Below are positions 1-8,770 of a DNA stretch of 64,000 nt, piece after piece. The DNA lies in contig OZ251574.1 of NCBI GenBank assembly GCA_965243635.1, forward strand, positions 2,852,001 through 2,916,000, read 5' to 3'. The notes under the pieces are model-generated. The model saw only the letters and a program-made list of their open reading frames with translations, made no database searches and was not told where the DNA came from. Origin of the DNA: Rs1 sp000416275. GTDB lineage: Bacteria; Pseudomonadota; Gammaproteobacteria; Pseudomonadales; Balneatricaceae. The position numbers and the translations under genes are program-made. Position 1 is the stretch's first letter, and every line of letters begins with the position of its first letter.

Positions 1-181
1 AACCGCCTCGCAAAAAACCTTGCCAGTTGCGGTGAGCATACTAGCGAGCTTCAACCAAAACGTCGGCGATGCGATACTTTTTTGTGTGTTGTTCCACTTT
101 ATCCAACTTTTTGCAGATGCGGCTCTTCTCAGCAAACTAAAACGCTATTATCAGCTGTAATCAACCAATACCTGAGTAGAT
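1..181. other. No complete gene recognised
   Basis: I see no complete gene here. On the minus strand a short open stretch ends near position 50, but it has no start codon and is preceded by stops, so I do not annotate it. Confidence 0.4.
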
Positions 182-332
182 GAGACCTCGGCATAACGCT
201 GCGAGCGAAGGTAAGACAAGCAAAAAACCGGCGATAGTATGACCCTCTTTATGGGTATTACTGGTGTAAATGAGCATGTTGAGCCGGTTTTTGACGCCGT
301 ATTACCGAGCGCAGTAGTTATGCAGAGGTCTC
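182..332. repeat. Repeat B copy 1 (MITE-like, 151 bp)
   Basis: The element starts with GAGACCTC and ends with GAGGTCTC. Its terminal inverted repeats (about 16 bp, GAGACCTCTGCATAAC type) are shared with copies near 8.6, 25.8 and 36.5 kb. No transposase is encoded, so it is a non-autonomous element. The ends resemble those of some IS5-family elements, but that assignment is uncertain. Confidence 0.8.
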
Positions 333-380
333 TAGACATCCTATAAAACCGTTTATACGCGCTAGTGCTAGCTTTTAAGA

Positions 381-409
381 TTCCCTATCTGCTGACTATC
401 CTGTATAAT
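381..409 (+). promoter_or_regulatory. Candidate rhlE promoter
   Basis: A perfect TATAAT lies at 404-409, with a poor -35 match (TTCCCT) 17 bp upstream. If used, transcription would start about 160 bases before the rhlE start codon and leave a long leader carrying the hairpin at 447-472. Confidence 0.4.
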
Positions 410-446
410 TCGCGCCTTTTTTATTGGTATGTTGTATCTTGATTGT

Positions 447-472
447 CGCCGGGTAGAAAATTCTACCCGGCG
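447..472 (+). promoter_or_regulatory. Perfect 12-bp hairpin in rhlE leader
   Basis: CGCCGGGTAGAA is followed by AA and then its exact reverse complement TTCTACCCGGCG. It is GC-rich, lies between the TATAAT box and rhlE, and has no U-tract directly after it. It could be a terminator or attenuator of upstream transcription, or a structure that the helicase itself unwinds. Which one is not decidable from sequence. Confidence 0.5.
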
Positions 473-578
473 GCCACGGATTCAGCCAATACCTAAATAT
501 ATAATGTCAGTGTGGGTACTGCTTTTCAGCTAAAGCGCCCTTCAAGACATTCATTCCAATTCATTCAGAGATACCCCT

Positions 579-1856
579 ATGAAGTTTTCAGCCTTAGATT
601 TAGCTCAACCTTTACAACAAGCGCTGGAGGCCTGCGGATATACTGATATGACCCCTATCCAGCAAAAAGCGATTGTCCCCGCTAGACGTGGCAAGGACAT
701 ATTGGCAAATGCACAAACTGGCACCGGCAAGACAGCAGCCTTCGCGCTACCTATATTGCAGCAGATGTGCGATCGACCAAGGAACGTTGAATCAGGTTAC
801 GTGCGCGCTATTATCTTAACCCCGACTCGCGAGCTTGCAGAGCAACTCGCCGTCACCATCAATCGCTATGCACAGTTTCTTGACCTAAACATTATCGCCT
901 GTTTTGGCGGCGTGAATATGGATTCGCAAAAGAAAAAGCTCGCTCGAGGCGTCGACATTTTAATAGCTACCCCGGGTAGATTACTCGAGCATTTAGTGAA
1001 GTGTAATACCAATTTATCTCGCGCTGAGTTTGTGGTTTTAGACGAAGCTGACAGAATGTTAGATATGGGCTTTATTGCCGATGTTGCCGGCATCTTAAGA
1101 AACACCCCTGATAAAAGACAGACCATGTTATTTTCCGCGACTATTTCCGGGGAAGTACAACAGCTGTCCAAATCCATTTTAACGCGCCATGTTGAAATTA
1201 GAGCCACTAAAATCAACACCGCTGCAGATACTATAGAACACGTTATCTACCCCGTTGAAGAGCGCCGTAAAGCCGATTTATTTAGCGAGCTGATTCACAA
1301 ATTCAACTGGTTCCAAGTACTGGTTTTCACCAGCACCAAAGCGCAAGCGGATGCCTTGGTAAACAAACTGAAGAACACTGGGGTAACCACCGCACTATGC
1401 CATGGCGACAAAACGCAAGGTACTCGCCGCCGTGCTTTAGCGGATTTCAAAGCCGGTAAAGTACAAGTATTAATCGCCACTGAAGTGGCAGCCCGCGGCT
1501 TGGACATACCCGGCCTAGAGTATGTAGTAAACTACAACCTTCCCTACCTAGCAGAAGACTACGTCCACCGTATTGGACGCGCAGGACGTGCCGGCAACAA
1601 AGGCTATGCAATCTCTTTTGTCTCTCGAGAAGAAGAGCGAGCAGTGAGCAATATCGAGCGCTTAATCAACACGACCATCAAGCGCATTCACATGCCTGGT
1701 TACGATGTCGGCAACCGTGAGTCGCTGCGTAAAAACATCTCCAAAGGCCGTCGCAAAGCACCGACCAATAAAGCCACTCACACCAAGATCGAGAAAAATT
1801 CTAAATCCTCTTTTGCCGGTGCTAAAAACCCCCGTGCTAAAGCCCGCAAAAAATAA
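579..1856 (+). CDS. rhlE: DEAD-box ATP-dependent RNA helicase, RhlE type
   Basis: This cytoplasmic RNA helicase unwinds short RNA duplexes using ATP, as the family does in ribosome assembly and RNA turnover. All core motifs are visible: Walker A AQTGTGKT at residues 45-52, PTREL at 82-86, TPGR at 131-134, DEAD at 155-158, SAT at 186-188, and the helicase C-terminal HRIGRAGRAG motif. The 425-residue length and the lysine- and arginine-rich tail (about residue 370 onward) fit RhlE proteins. The N-terminus MKFSALDL... with a Q-motif (PIQQ) supports the start at 579. The gene is monocistronic, has a long structured leader, and is followed by a hairpin facing a convergent pseudogene. RhlE is the best fit; another DEAD paralogue such as SrmB or DbpA is less likely. 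Confidence 0.92.
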   Translation: MKFSALDLAQPLQQALEACGYTDMTPIQQKAIVPARRGKDILANAQTGTGKTAAFALPILQQMCDRPRNVESGYVRAIILTPTRELAEQLAVTINRYAQFLDLNIIACFGGVNMDSQKKKLARGVDILIATPGRLLEHLVKCNTNLSRAEFVVLDEADRMLDMGFIADVAGILRNTPDKRQTMLFSATISGEVQQLSKSILTRHVEIRATKINTAADTIEHVIYPVEERRKADLFSELIHKFNWFQVLVFTSTKAQADALVNKLKNTGVTTALCHGDKTQGTRRRALADFKAGKVQVLIATEVAARGLDIPGLEYVVNYNLPYLAEDYVHRIGRAGRAGNKGYAISFVSREEERAVSNIERLINTTIKRIHMPGYDVGNRESLRKNISKGRRKAPTNKATHTKIEKNSKSSFAGAKNPRAKARKK

Positions 1857-1868
1857 ACCGCAACAACC

Positions 1869-1904
1869 CCTGAATCAGCCTTTTTGCAAAACTGCTGATT
1901 CAGG
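1869..1904. terminator. Bidirectional terminator-like hairpin
   Basis: CCTGAATCAGC and GCTGATTCAGG form an 11-bp stem around a 14-base T- and A-rich loop, between the convergent rhlE and GST genes. The outer bases match the tips of repeat A, so it could also be a remnant of that element, but its position fits a shared terminator. Confidence 0.55.
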
Positions 1905-2393
1905 TAACTAGCTACTCGCCGCTATTTTCTGCTGCGCTCTTGCATATGCAGGCCGCTCAATCGTTCTATCGCGATACTTTAACAGCTTTTCCTCAACATC
2001 AAATTCAAATTTTTGCGCCCAATTAATGGTATGAGTAAGAATAATATCAGCCATCGTAAAACTGTCCCCCACTGCAAACTGCCGCTTTTCAAGTAGTAAT
2101 AGCAGCGCCGTTTGCGCCCTATGGAACTCATGAGCGACGGTCTTCGTCAAAATCTCAGGCACTCGATACTCTTCCGCCAATGCAAATTTGTGCTTAGCTG
2201 CGGTCCATAGAGGCTGTTCTAACTCACAGAGCAGAAAAAAACACATTTCATCGTACTTCGCCCTTAATGGTGTGCCGTCAACTGGCTTTAATTGCCGATC
2301 CGCTACTTTCGACGCCAGATAATTAATAATCGCAGCGCTCTCAGTCACCACCAGCTCACCATCAACCAAAGTAGGCACCTTCCCTTGGGATCC

Positions 2394-2644
2394 TCTGAAC
2401 AAGTCCCGCATCTTCCCTGTGGAGAACTAAGAGTCTATATCCGCGAAAGGAAACGTCGGTAATGACCAGTCCTTGCCAAGTTTTCTGACAAAGGAGATGG
2501 ACTCTTAGTTCTCCATCCTACGGACCGTACAGAGAAGTTAGTGCTCTGCGTTAACGGCTTTCGCCAGACTACCAGTATGCCTGCAACCGCTGCCTTGATC
2601 ACAAACTTCTCTGTGCGGCAGGGGCGTGCGTGATTTATTCAAAA
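2394..2644. mobile_element. 251-bp insertion in the GST gene
   Basis: The element is flanked by the 5-bp duplication GATCC (2389-2393 and 2645-2649). Its ends are related inverted repeats: TCTGAACAAGTCCCGC on the left, and TTTGAATAAATCACGC read inward from the right. The inside holds two nested inverted repeats (GGAGAACTAAGAGTC and AGAGAAGTT with their complements). No protein is encoded. I see no other copy in this window, and the parent IS family is not assigned. Confidence 0.75.
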
Positions 2645-2730
2645 GATCCCTTTGAGTTCAGCGCCAAATACTGTTTTCCAAGTCGCCCGTTGTCCCCGCT
2701 GCCCATAAAATCTAATTCGACATACTGATA

Positions 2731-2890
2731 CCTGAATCAGTGACTTCACTGCACCACATAGCGCAAGCTCTTGATTCTACAGCGGTTAGAAAAATACCCG
2801 CTGAACCTACGGGTGCAGCTAAGATTTTTCAATTCCACTGTAGAACCAATATCTTACACTCTGTATTCACTTTGAAGTCACGGATTCAGG
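2731..2890 (-). repeat. Repeat A copy 1 (160 bp), inside GST gene
   Basis: The inverted ends are CCTGAATCAGTGACTTCA and TGAAGTCACGGATTCAGG. The flanking 5-bp duplication, TATCA on the coding strand, is exact, and its removal restores the GST reading frame. This copy defines the element's boundaries. Confidence 0.92.
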
Positions 2891-2979
2891 TGATAGTCGA
2901 TAGCTATTTCTTCCAGCGCCCATAGAACACGAAAAGATCTGGAAGGGCCCAAGCCATAAAGGGTCACTTTTGTTGTCAT

Positions 2980-3416
2980 AATATTTCTCTTTTAATGCGT
3001 TTTTTATTGTCCTGAATTCTCTATGTGATCCTTTAACTAGCGCGTGATCCATTGATTTTATAGAATTTTTTCGACAGCATAAGGGCCGCTACTAAAATCA
3101 ACAAACACCGCTGAGCTCGCCACTGCTACCTACAATTTTAGGATTGTATTTCAATCGATAGACAGCCTTTAATTTATTTGAATTTAAGGTTCACATTATC
3201 TGCTTAGCGCTATAAACTGCCCACCCTTAACTCGCCACAACGGCGTAAATATAGCGCCGCTAACAGCCGCTAAGCAACAGCACCCCGACTATTTATTGAC
3301 GGCAGAAAACCCGCACCATTTAGCGGTTTTCAGTCGCTTGCTCGAGTATCGCACGCCATACTCTGATAATCACGCTGCCAATATTTTTACTCTACTCACA
3401 ATGAGAACAGTTACTC
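2980..3416. other. Intergenic, nothing recognised
   Basis: This stretch separates the start of the broken GST gene from the EamA transporter. I see no conserved frame, repeat or hairpin in it beyond ordinary AT-rich promoter-like DNA. Confidence 0.4.
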
Positions 3417-4298
3417 ATGAATACCCCGCAAAACCTAGCTTGGAAAAAGCAAGACATCGCCGCTTTAATCATTGCCATTGTCGGCTGGGGAGGTAATTTT
3501 TTAGCGATCCGTTACGCCGTGCTCGAAATACCCAGCTGGACTGCCCTCACCCTCAGACTGATGTTGGTTAGCTGTCTTTTACTGCCTTTTTTAAAAAATC
3601 CTATTCCACACTTAAAAACTTACTTATTGATTAGTTTGGTATTGATTCCCGGTCATTTTGGGCTGCTATTTCTGGCCTCAGAACTGACCACCAACGTCGC
3701 TTCAATCTCTTTATTTATTCAACTAAACCCAGCCTTTGCCCTACTATTTGCCTGGTATTTACTCGGTGAAAAACCCGGTACACGCCGACTGGTAGGCATG
3801 GCTTTAGCCTTTACAGCAATGCTAATTCTATTTTACGAACCGAATTTATTAGGCATGAGTTTAGCGCTGATCATGGCCACTTTGTCTGCGATGTTCATGG
3901 GTATCTACTCTGTTTTATTGCGCTCTGCGCACCGCTCTATACGGCCGATTGACATTATTGGATGGAGCGCCATTTTTGGTACGCCAGTCATCGCTGTGAT
4001 TGCGATGACTGTTGAAGGCTCACCGCAGGAGAATTTATCAGATATCAGCTACAGCGCCATACTTGCCATTTTATACTCAACCTTAGTCTCGAGTATTTTA
4101 TGCCACGGATTATGGGCGTGGCTTTGTCAGAGGCACCCTGTAGCTGAAGTAGTTCCCTTCACTTTACTAGTCCCGATTGTCGCGGTCTCACTGTCGGTAC
4201 TATTACTCGATGAACAAATCACTCTACAGATGATCATCGCCGCGATATTTTTAGGCTGTGGGATGTTTATCATCGCTAGATCGAAGAAGAAAAACTAA
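3417..4298 (+). CDS. EamA-family (drug/metabolite transporter) inner-membrane exporter
   Basis: The 293-residue protein is almost entirely hydrophobic and consistent with ten membrane helices in two five-helix EamA repeats, the normal size for the family. The first helix contains the typical GWGGNFLAIRYA stretch, and the second repeat has the VPFTLLVPIVAVS and LLDEQIT-type pattern near the end. Family members export amino acids or other small metabolites; the substrate here is unknown. The start at 3417 follows a GAACAG stretch, and no better ATG lies upstream. The gene stands alone, with repeat A inserted about 40 bp downstream. Low-complexity basic residues close the protein. Confidence 0.85.
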   Translation: MNTPQNLAWKKQDIAALIIAIVGWGGNFLAIRYAVLEIPSWTALTLRLMLVSCLLLPFLKNPIPHLKTYLLISLVLIPGHFGLLFLASELTTNVASISLFIQLNPAFALLFAWYLLGEKPGTRRLVGMALAFTAMLILFYEPNLLGMSLALIMATLSAMFMGIYSVLLRSAHRSIRPIDIIGWSAIFGTPVIAVIAMTVEGSPQENLSDISYSAILAILYSTLVSSILCHGLWAWLCQRHPVAEVVPFTLLVPIVAVSLSVLLLDEQITLQMIIAAIFLGCGMFIIARSKKKN

Positions 4299-4338
4299 TT
4301 TGAGATCTCAGCAACAACCCAACGCTCGGTAATACTGA

Positions 4339-4547
4339 CCTGAATCCGTGACTTCAAAGCGAATACAGAGTGTAAGATATTGGTTTTACAGTGGAATTGA
4401 AAAATCATAGCTGCAAGCTCATATGCGTCCTGCATTCGCTAAATAAATGCATCCATGCATAAAACCCATAGGTTCAGCGGCTATTTTTCCAACCTCTGTA
4501 GAATCAAGAGCTTGCGCTATGTGGTGCAGTGAAGTCACCGACTCAGG
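4339..4547 (+). repeat. Repeat A copy 2 (209 bp, long form)
   Basis: The element is flanked by the 5-bp duplication ACTGA on both sides. This long form contains an extra internal block of about 49 bp (around CATATGCGTCCTGCATTCGC) that is missing from the 160-bp form. Confidence 0.9.
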
Positions 4548-4645
4548 ACTGAGTTAAAATTCGGCTCAAGAGACTTGATGGCCGTTTGTAGGCACAAACT
4601 GCCGAACAGATATGGCATTGCTAGCTAGGATAGCGCCAATAATCG

Positions 4646-5260
4646 CTACTGTTCTGTGAATGCCAGCTTTGCAGCCAACGCTGCGAAGCTTGCGGCAAAT
4701 AACCGCTGCACCTTGCTGACAGCGCTGGGGGAGTGCAGGATGTATTGACTTAAGCGATTCGCTAGACAACCGTAAATAATAAATACCGACAGGGTCATTA
4801 ACATAAAAGTCCCGCCCAGCACTAACATTTGCGACAGTAGAGCCCCCGCTTGAGGATCGACAAATTGTGGCAAGAACGCCATAAAGAAAATCGACAATTT
4901 AGGGTTTAGAATATTAATTAGGCAGCCTTTTAGACTAATCGACCACGCAGCTAATTTGGCTGACTTTGCATTTAACACCAGCGAGCTCCGGTCTTGATAC
5001 ATAGCCCATGCTAAATACAGCAAATAAGCCACGCCGGCAAATTTTAGCACTTGAAATAAAACCGCACTGCTATGAAAAATCGCTGCCATTCCCAGCACAC
5101 TGGCCAACAGCGATGGGATAATCCCCACTGTGCAACCGATTGCGGCATAGACACTGGCCGTCACCCCCTGCATTAATCCTATCGACACAGTGTAAATAAC
5201 TCCAGTGCCTGGCATAGCCACTACAATCAAGCAAGTGATTAAAAACTCGAGACTGAGCAT
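4646..5260 (-). CDS. LysE/RhtB-family amino acid exporter
   Basis: This 204-residue inner-membrane protein has about six hydrophobic segments. It carries the family pattern near the N-terminus (PGTGVIYTVSIGLMQG) and the middle NILNPKLSIFFMAFLPQFV segment, typical of RhtB/LysE exporters of homoserine, threonine or other amino acids. The frame is open further upstream, but MLSLEFL at 5260 is the right start: the 29 extra residues are hydrophilic or cysteine-rich and unlike the family. It is a single gene on the minus strand. The substrate cannot be told from sequence. Confidence 0.85.
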   Translation of the reverse strand: MLSLEFLITCLIVVAMPGTGVIYTVSIGLMQGVTASVYAAIGCTVGIIPSLLASVLGMAAIFHSSAVLFQVLKFAGVAYLLYLAWAMYQDRSSLVLNAKSAKLAAWSISLKGCLINILNPKLSIFFMAFLPQFVDPQAGALLSQMLVLGGTFMLMTLSVFIIYGCLANRLSQYILHSPSAVSKVQRLFAASFAALAAKLAFTEQ

Positions 5261-5428
5261 ATAATTGATCCTTATCAGCGAGCCACAACCAACATTTAGC
5301 CAACTGCATCCACTTAGAAGCAACTGGCCTACGCTGATTTTCCTCAAATAGTCTTAATCTCTATTCTCAGTCAAGTCCCTAGTACCTGATGATCTCGTCT
5401 TGAGTTAAAAGCGAACCGCGACTAGTCA

Positions 5429-6091
5429 CTATTTAATACTAATAGTCGCTTTAATAATTTCCAGCTTTTTACTGGTTTTTCCCGACTTGCTACCAAAAGT
5501 TTCTAAGCTTTTAACCACATCCATGCCCGCTACTACTTCACCAAAAATAGTGTGCTTTCCATCTAGCCAGTTGGTGGCAATAAAGGTTAAGAAAAATTGA
5601 CTACCATCCGTTCCAGGGCCAGCATTTGCCATGCTTAGCAACCCAGGTTTACTGTGTTTAACACCTGCAGAAAACTCACCATCGTATGTATAACCAGGTC
5701 CTCTACGTCCGGTACCCGTAGGATCTCCACCTTGCGCCATAAACCCTTTTATCACCCGGTGAAAAACAATATTATCGTAAAAACCGATACGCGTTAGATA
5801 CATAGTGCTAGTCACATGCATCGGAGCTGTTTTGGACAATAATTTAATTTTAATGTCCCCAAGAGTCGTGTTTAAATTCCAAAAATACTGTTTGCCTTCA
5901 GCAAAGTTTTGCAATGGTGGCTTTTTTAATGACAGTTTCCATGAACTGTTTGATTTATCGATCTGTTGTTGACTAATAAATCCATCAATATTTTTCAGGG
6001 CAATACTTTCAGAAGCTTGTACAGAAAAACTACCGGCAGCTCCTAATATAGACATTGTAACGATAAAACTTTTAAACCCTTTAATTCTCAT
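5429..6091 (-). CDS. Periplasmic cyclophilin-type peptidyl-prolyl isomerase
   Basis: The enzyme catalyses cis-trans isomerisation of proline peptide bonds, aiding folding of exported proteins. A signal peptide (MRIKGFKSF, a hydrophobic core, then SVQA before SES) directs it out of the cytoplasm. The cyclophilin fold fills residues 70-220. Key active-site residues are present: R112 in FHRVIKGF, F117, Q120 in MAQGGD, GSQFF at 163-167 and W175 in NWLDGKHTIFG. The tryptophan matches the cyclosporin-binding one of eukaryotic cyclophilins; many bacterial members have Phe there. The 220-residue length includes an extra linker of about 40 residues after the signal. The start is the first Met of the signal peptide. 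Confidence 0.88.
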   Translation of the reverse strand: MRIKGFKSFIVTMSILGAAGSFSVQASESIALKNIDGFISQQQIDKSNSSWKLSLKKPPLQNFAEGKQYFWNLNTTLGDIKIKLLSKTAPMHVTSTMYLTRIGFYDNIVFHRVIKGFMAQGGDPTGTGRRGPGYTYDGEFSAGVKHSKPGLLSMANAGPGTDGSQFFLTFIATNWLDGKHTIFGEVVAGMDVVKSLETFGSKSGKTSKKLEIIKATISIK

Positions 6092-6544
6092 TCTTTTAAA
6101 CCCTTAATTTTATTGAAAATAATATATCACATTAAATATTCTGATTGAATCCCATCTTATTCATGTGGATAGCCTGTATCCCCGTTTGCTAATGACCAGC
6201 CCGATCAAAAATTCTAAACTGCTGCGATCAAGTCTAATTGACAAAATTCATCTAATCTACTGCGAATCAGTTTGTTTAATATGATTTCACGCTAATTGTC
6301 GTTAAATTGCCCGCCATTTCGGTCAACCTACTAGCTTCATATCTGCGCCTGAAACTTCAGAGTGGATGATATTGCTACAGTGGAATTGAAAATCTAGCTG
6401 CAAGCTCATATGCGTCCAGTATTCACTAAATAAACACCTCCAAGAACAAAAATCTTAGGACTCAGCTATAACCGACGTAAAATAAATAAGTTACACTAAT
6501 ATTCGTTTGGGAATCACCGATACAGTGTAATACATAGATAGCAA
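6092..6544. other. Intergenic with degenerate repeat A remnant
   Basis: Between 6348 and about 6465 the sequence still matches the long form of repeat A (CCTGAAACTTCAG, TACAGTGGAATTGAAAA, GCAAGCTCATATGCGTCC), but the right end is lost. This is an old, decayed copy. Nothing else is recognised in the gap. Confidence 0.65.
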
Positions 6545-7810
6545 TTAGAAAGATACATTATTCTTTCCTGCTAATTTGGCGGAGTATAACTGGGTATCTA
6601 CTTGACCTAATAAACATTCTATTGATTCAGTGCCATTTGCAACAATAACCCCGATACTAATGGTGAGACTTTCCCTCCCTTGTTCTGTTTGCTGAGCACT
6701 AACATATTTACGAATGCGTTCAGCCCACTTCACTGCTTGATCTAACCCCGTTTCAGGAAGCATAATTAAAAATTCATCCCCACCCCAGCGAGAGAATATA
6801 TCAACATCACGCATATTTTCTTTAACTTGATTAACAATTGAGGTTAATGCAATATCTCCTTCTTTATGACCTTGAATATCATTAATATTTTTAAAATTGT
6901 CTAAATCAAACATAACTAAAGATAACTCATGGTCAAAACGTCGACAGCGTTTTCTCTCATTATCTAGTTGCTGAATAAAAAATCTGCGGTTATAAATGCC
7001 TGTTAATGGATCCAGTGAAGCGGCTTCAGTCAATTCTTGGATAAGATGATCCCGCTCAGAAATATCTCGAAGCACAGCTGTAAGTTCGATCGATTGCCCT
7101 ACGGTAATTTTGGCAATTGTTATTTCCACAGGGAATTCACTACCATCCTTTCTAACCCCCGATACAGAAGCACGTGCATACATCGGCCGGGATTTCACTG
7201 GAGATTCAATGAAGTCAGCTAAATGCTGGTCGTGATGACGATGATGCTGGCTAGGTATTAAACGGGTGAGAGGCATGCCTATTGCCGTGTCTTTATCATA
7301 ACCAAACATCTTGGTTGCCGCGTCATTAAATAGTTTTATATTAAAATTATCATCGACACTGATGATGCCGTCATATGCTGAATTAATAACGGCTTCGAAG
7401 CGGCGTAAAGAATTATCTAATGAAATTTCAAGTAATTTTTTTTCTGTAATATCAATACATGTAACTAAAATGCTATCGACATCACCAAGTGTTGATGCCA
7501 GAGGAGAATATAAAAATCGCCAATATTTTTTTTCGTTATTAATATATAAATCAATCTCATCCTCACTAGATAAGTTTGAGTTATTACAAGCTCTCAACGA
7601 TAAAAGGACTTGTTCAACAATAGTCTTGTCTAAAACAAGACTGATATCTTCCTCAAACTGACTACTCACATCACGATCTAGCACTAGATTAAATAAGCTG
7701 TTTGTACCTAGTAATTTAAAGCTGTGTTTATCTTTTTTCCATACTGATAAAGGAGTTCGAATAGCTTCTAAGCGTGCAGAAATTGTCGAATCTAAGCTTG
7801 ATATAAACAT
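6545..7810 (-). CDS. PAS-GGDEF diguanylate cyclase
   Basis: The protein makes the second messenger c-di-GMP from two GTP. It has no membrane segment, so it is cytoplasmic. An N-terminal PAS-like region (about 20-125) is followed by a clear PAS domain (about 135-255, ending in AVLRDISERD) and a GGDEF domain (265-421). The active-site motif is an intact GGDEF at 343-347. An allosteric inhibitory site RxxD (RDVD, 334-337) lies exactly five residues before it, so product inhibition is expected. The PAS domain contains the histidine-rich stretch QHHRHHDQH found in many PAS-GGDEF proteins. The signal sensed is unknown. The gene stands alone, with repeats crowding its upstream side. Confidence 0.9.
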   Translation of the reverse strand: MFISSLDSTISARLEAIRTPLSVWKKDKHSFKLLGTNSLFNLVLDRDVSSQFEEDISLVLDKTIVEQVLLSLRACNNSNLSSEDEIDLYINNEKKYWRFLYSPLASTLGDVDSILVTCIDITEKKLLEISLDNSLRRFEAVINSAYDGIISVDDNFNIKLFNDAATKMFGYDKDTAIGMPLTRLIPSQHHRHHDQHLADFIESPVKSRPMYARASVSGVRKDGSEFPVEITIAKITVGQSIELTAVLRDISERDHLIQELTEAASLDPLTGIYNRRFFIQQLDNERKRCRRFDHELSLVMFDLDNFKNINDIQGHKEGDIALTSIVNQVKENMRDVDIFSRWGGDEFLIMLPETGLDQAVKWAERIRKYVSAQQTEQGRESLTISIGVIVANGTESIECLLGQVDTQLYSAKLAGKNNVSF

Positions 7811-7908
7811 GAATCTCCGAAATATTTAAATATTACTAACCGGCACATAAACAACCAAAACATCAAACGAGCCTTGAGCGCTATATTTATGAGGAAGCGA
7901 ATCAACAT

Positions 7909-8117
7909 CCTGATTCCGTAATTTAAAGTGAATACAGAGTGTAAGATATGGTTCTACAGTGGAATTAAAAATTTTAGCTGCAAGCTCATATGCGTCCTGC
8001 ATTGGCTAAATAAATGCATTATCCATGCATAAAACTCGTAGGTTCAGTGGATATTATTCTAACCGCTGTAGAATCAAGAGCTTGCGCTATGTGGTGCAGT
8101 GAAGTCACTGATTCAGG
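7909..8117 (+). repeat. Repeat A copy (209 bp, long form)
   Basis: The left end has decayed to CCTGATTCCGTAATTT, while the right end GAAGTCACTGATTCAGG is intact. The flanks TCAAC and TCAAA suggest a degraded 5-bp duplication. Confidence 0.85.
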
Positions 8118-8332
8118 TCAAATACAAACAGTGCAAAAAAGCATCATATCATTGCAATCAAAATTGACCAAGTTATTAGTCATTTACTATCTATTAAAAA
8201 AATAAAAGGTTATATCCTCATATAATGTAATTCTATAATTTAAACAAAACTACTTAAGCGTCTATAAACAGAAACAGAAATCATATTTATAATATTGAGA
8301 CGTTAATATATTTCCTTAAATTATTATATTCT

Positions 8333-8540
8333 CCTGAATCCGTGACTTCAAAGTGAATACAGAGTGTAAATATTGGTTCTACAGTGAAATTGAAAAATCT
8401 TAGCTGCAAGCTCATATGCGTCCTGCATTCGCTCAATAAATGCATCCCTGCATAAAACCCGTAGGTTCAGTGGGTATTTTTCTAACCGCCATAGGATCAA
8501 GAGCTTGCGCTATGTGGTGCAGTGAAGTCACTGATTCAGG
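8333..8540 (+). repeat. Repeat A copy (208 bp, long form)
   Basis: The inverted ends are intact and the 5-bp duplication ATTCT is exact on both sides. A repeat B element begins six bases further on. Confidence 0.9.
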
Positions 8541-8545
8541 ATTCT

Positions 8546-8748
8546 GAGACCTCTGCATAACTTACCCAGAGGGTATGATACTGCGCTTGGTAATACGGCG
8601 TTAAGAACTGGCTAAACATGCTCATTTACACCGGTAATACCCATAAAAGAAGGGCACACTGTACCCAAAGTGAGGGGCACACTGACTCCGTTATTTCACC
8701 GGTTTTTGCCTTGCCTTGCCTTCGCTCGCAACGTTATACAGAGGTCTC
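8546..8748. repeat. Repeat B copy 2 (203 bp)
   Basis: The ends are GAGACCTCTGCATAAC and ACAGAGGTCTC. Its interior is longer than copy 1 and includes two GGGCACACTG-type direct repeats. Confidence 0.82.
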
Positions 8749-8770
8749 TAGTTATTTTTTTGATGAACCT

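Larger units (their letters stand above)
1908..2979 (-). pseudogene. Glutathione S-transferase gene broken by two insertions
   Basis: Three in-frame pieces make one GST. Residues MTTKVTLYGLG to EEIAIDY are encoded at 2979-2891. The piece VELDFMGSGDNG to LALNSKGS is encoded between repeat A and a second insert. The rest (QGKVPTLVDGELVVTES onward, with the C-terminal helical domain) runs down to 1908. Removing repeat A (2731-2890) and one copy of its TATCA duplication restores IDYQYVELDF. Removing the 2394-2644 element and one GATCC copy restores NSKGSQGKVPTLVDG. The native protein would be about 220 residues, the normal GST length. An open frame still covers the last 167 residues, but it lacks the thioredoxin-fold start that carries the glutathione site, so the product is almost certainly non-functional. 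Confidence 0.9.
7811..8770. other. Repeat nest without genes
   Basis: This 960-bp gap holds two long-form repeat A copies (7909-8117 and 8333-8540) and one repeat B (8546-8748), separated by AT-rich DNA. I see no supported gene; the small open frames here lie inside the repeats. Confidence 0.75.

Noticed and set aside
2867..3052. Independent 61-codon gene on the minus strand
   Set aside because: It lies out of frame with the real GST N-terminus, which runs through the same stretch in another frame.
5070..5309. Frame antiparallel or out of phase to the LysE-type gene
   Set aside because: It is a shadow of the transporter gene with no family match.
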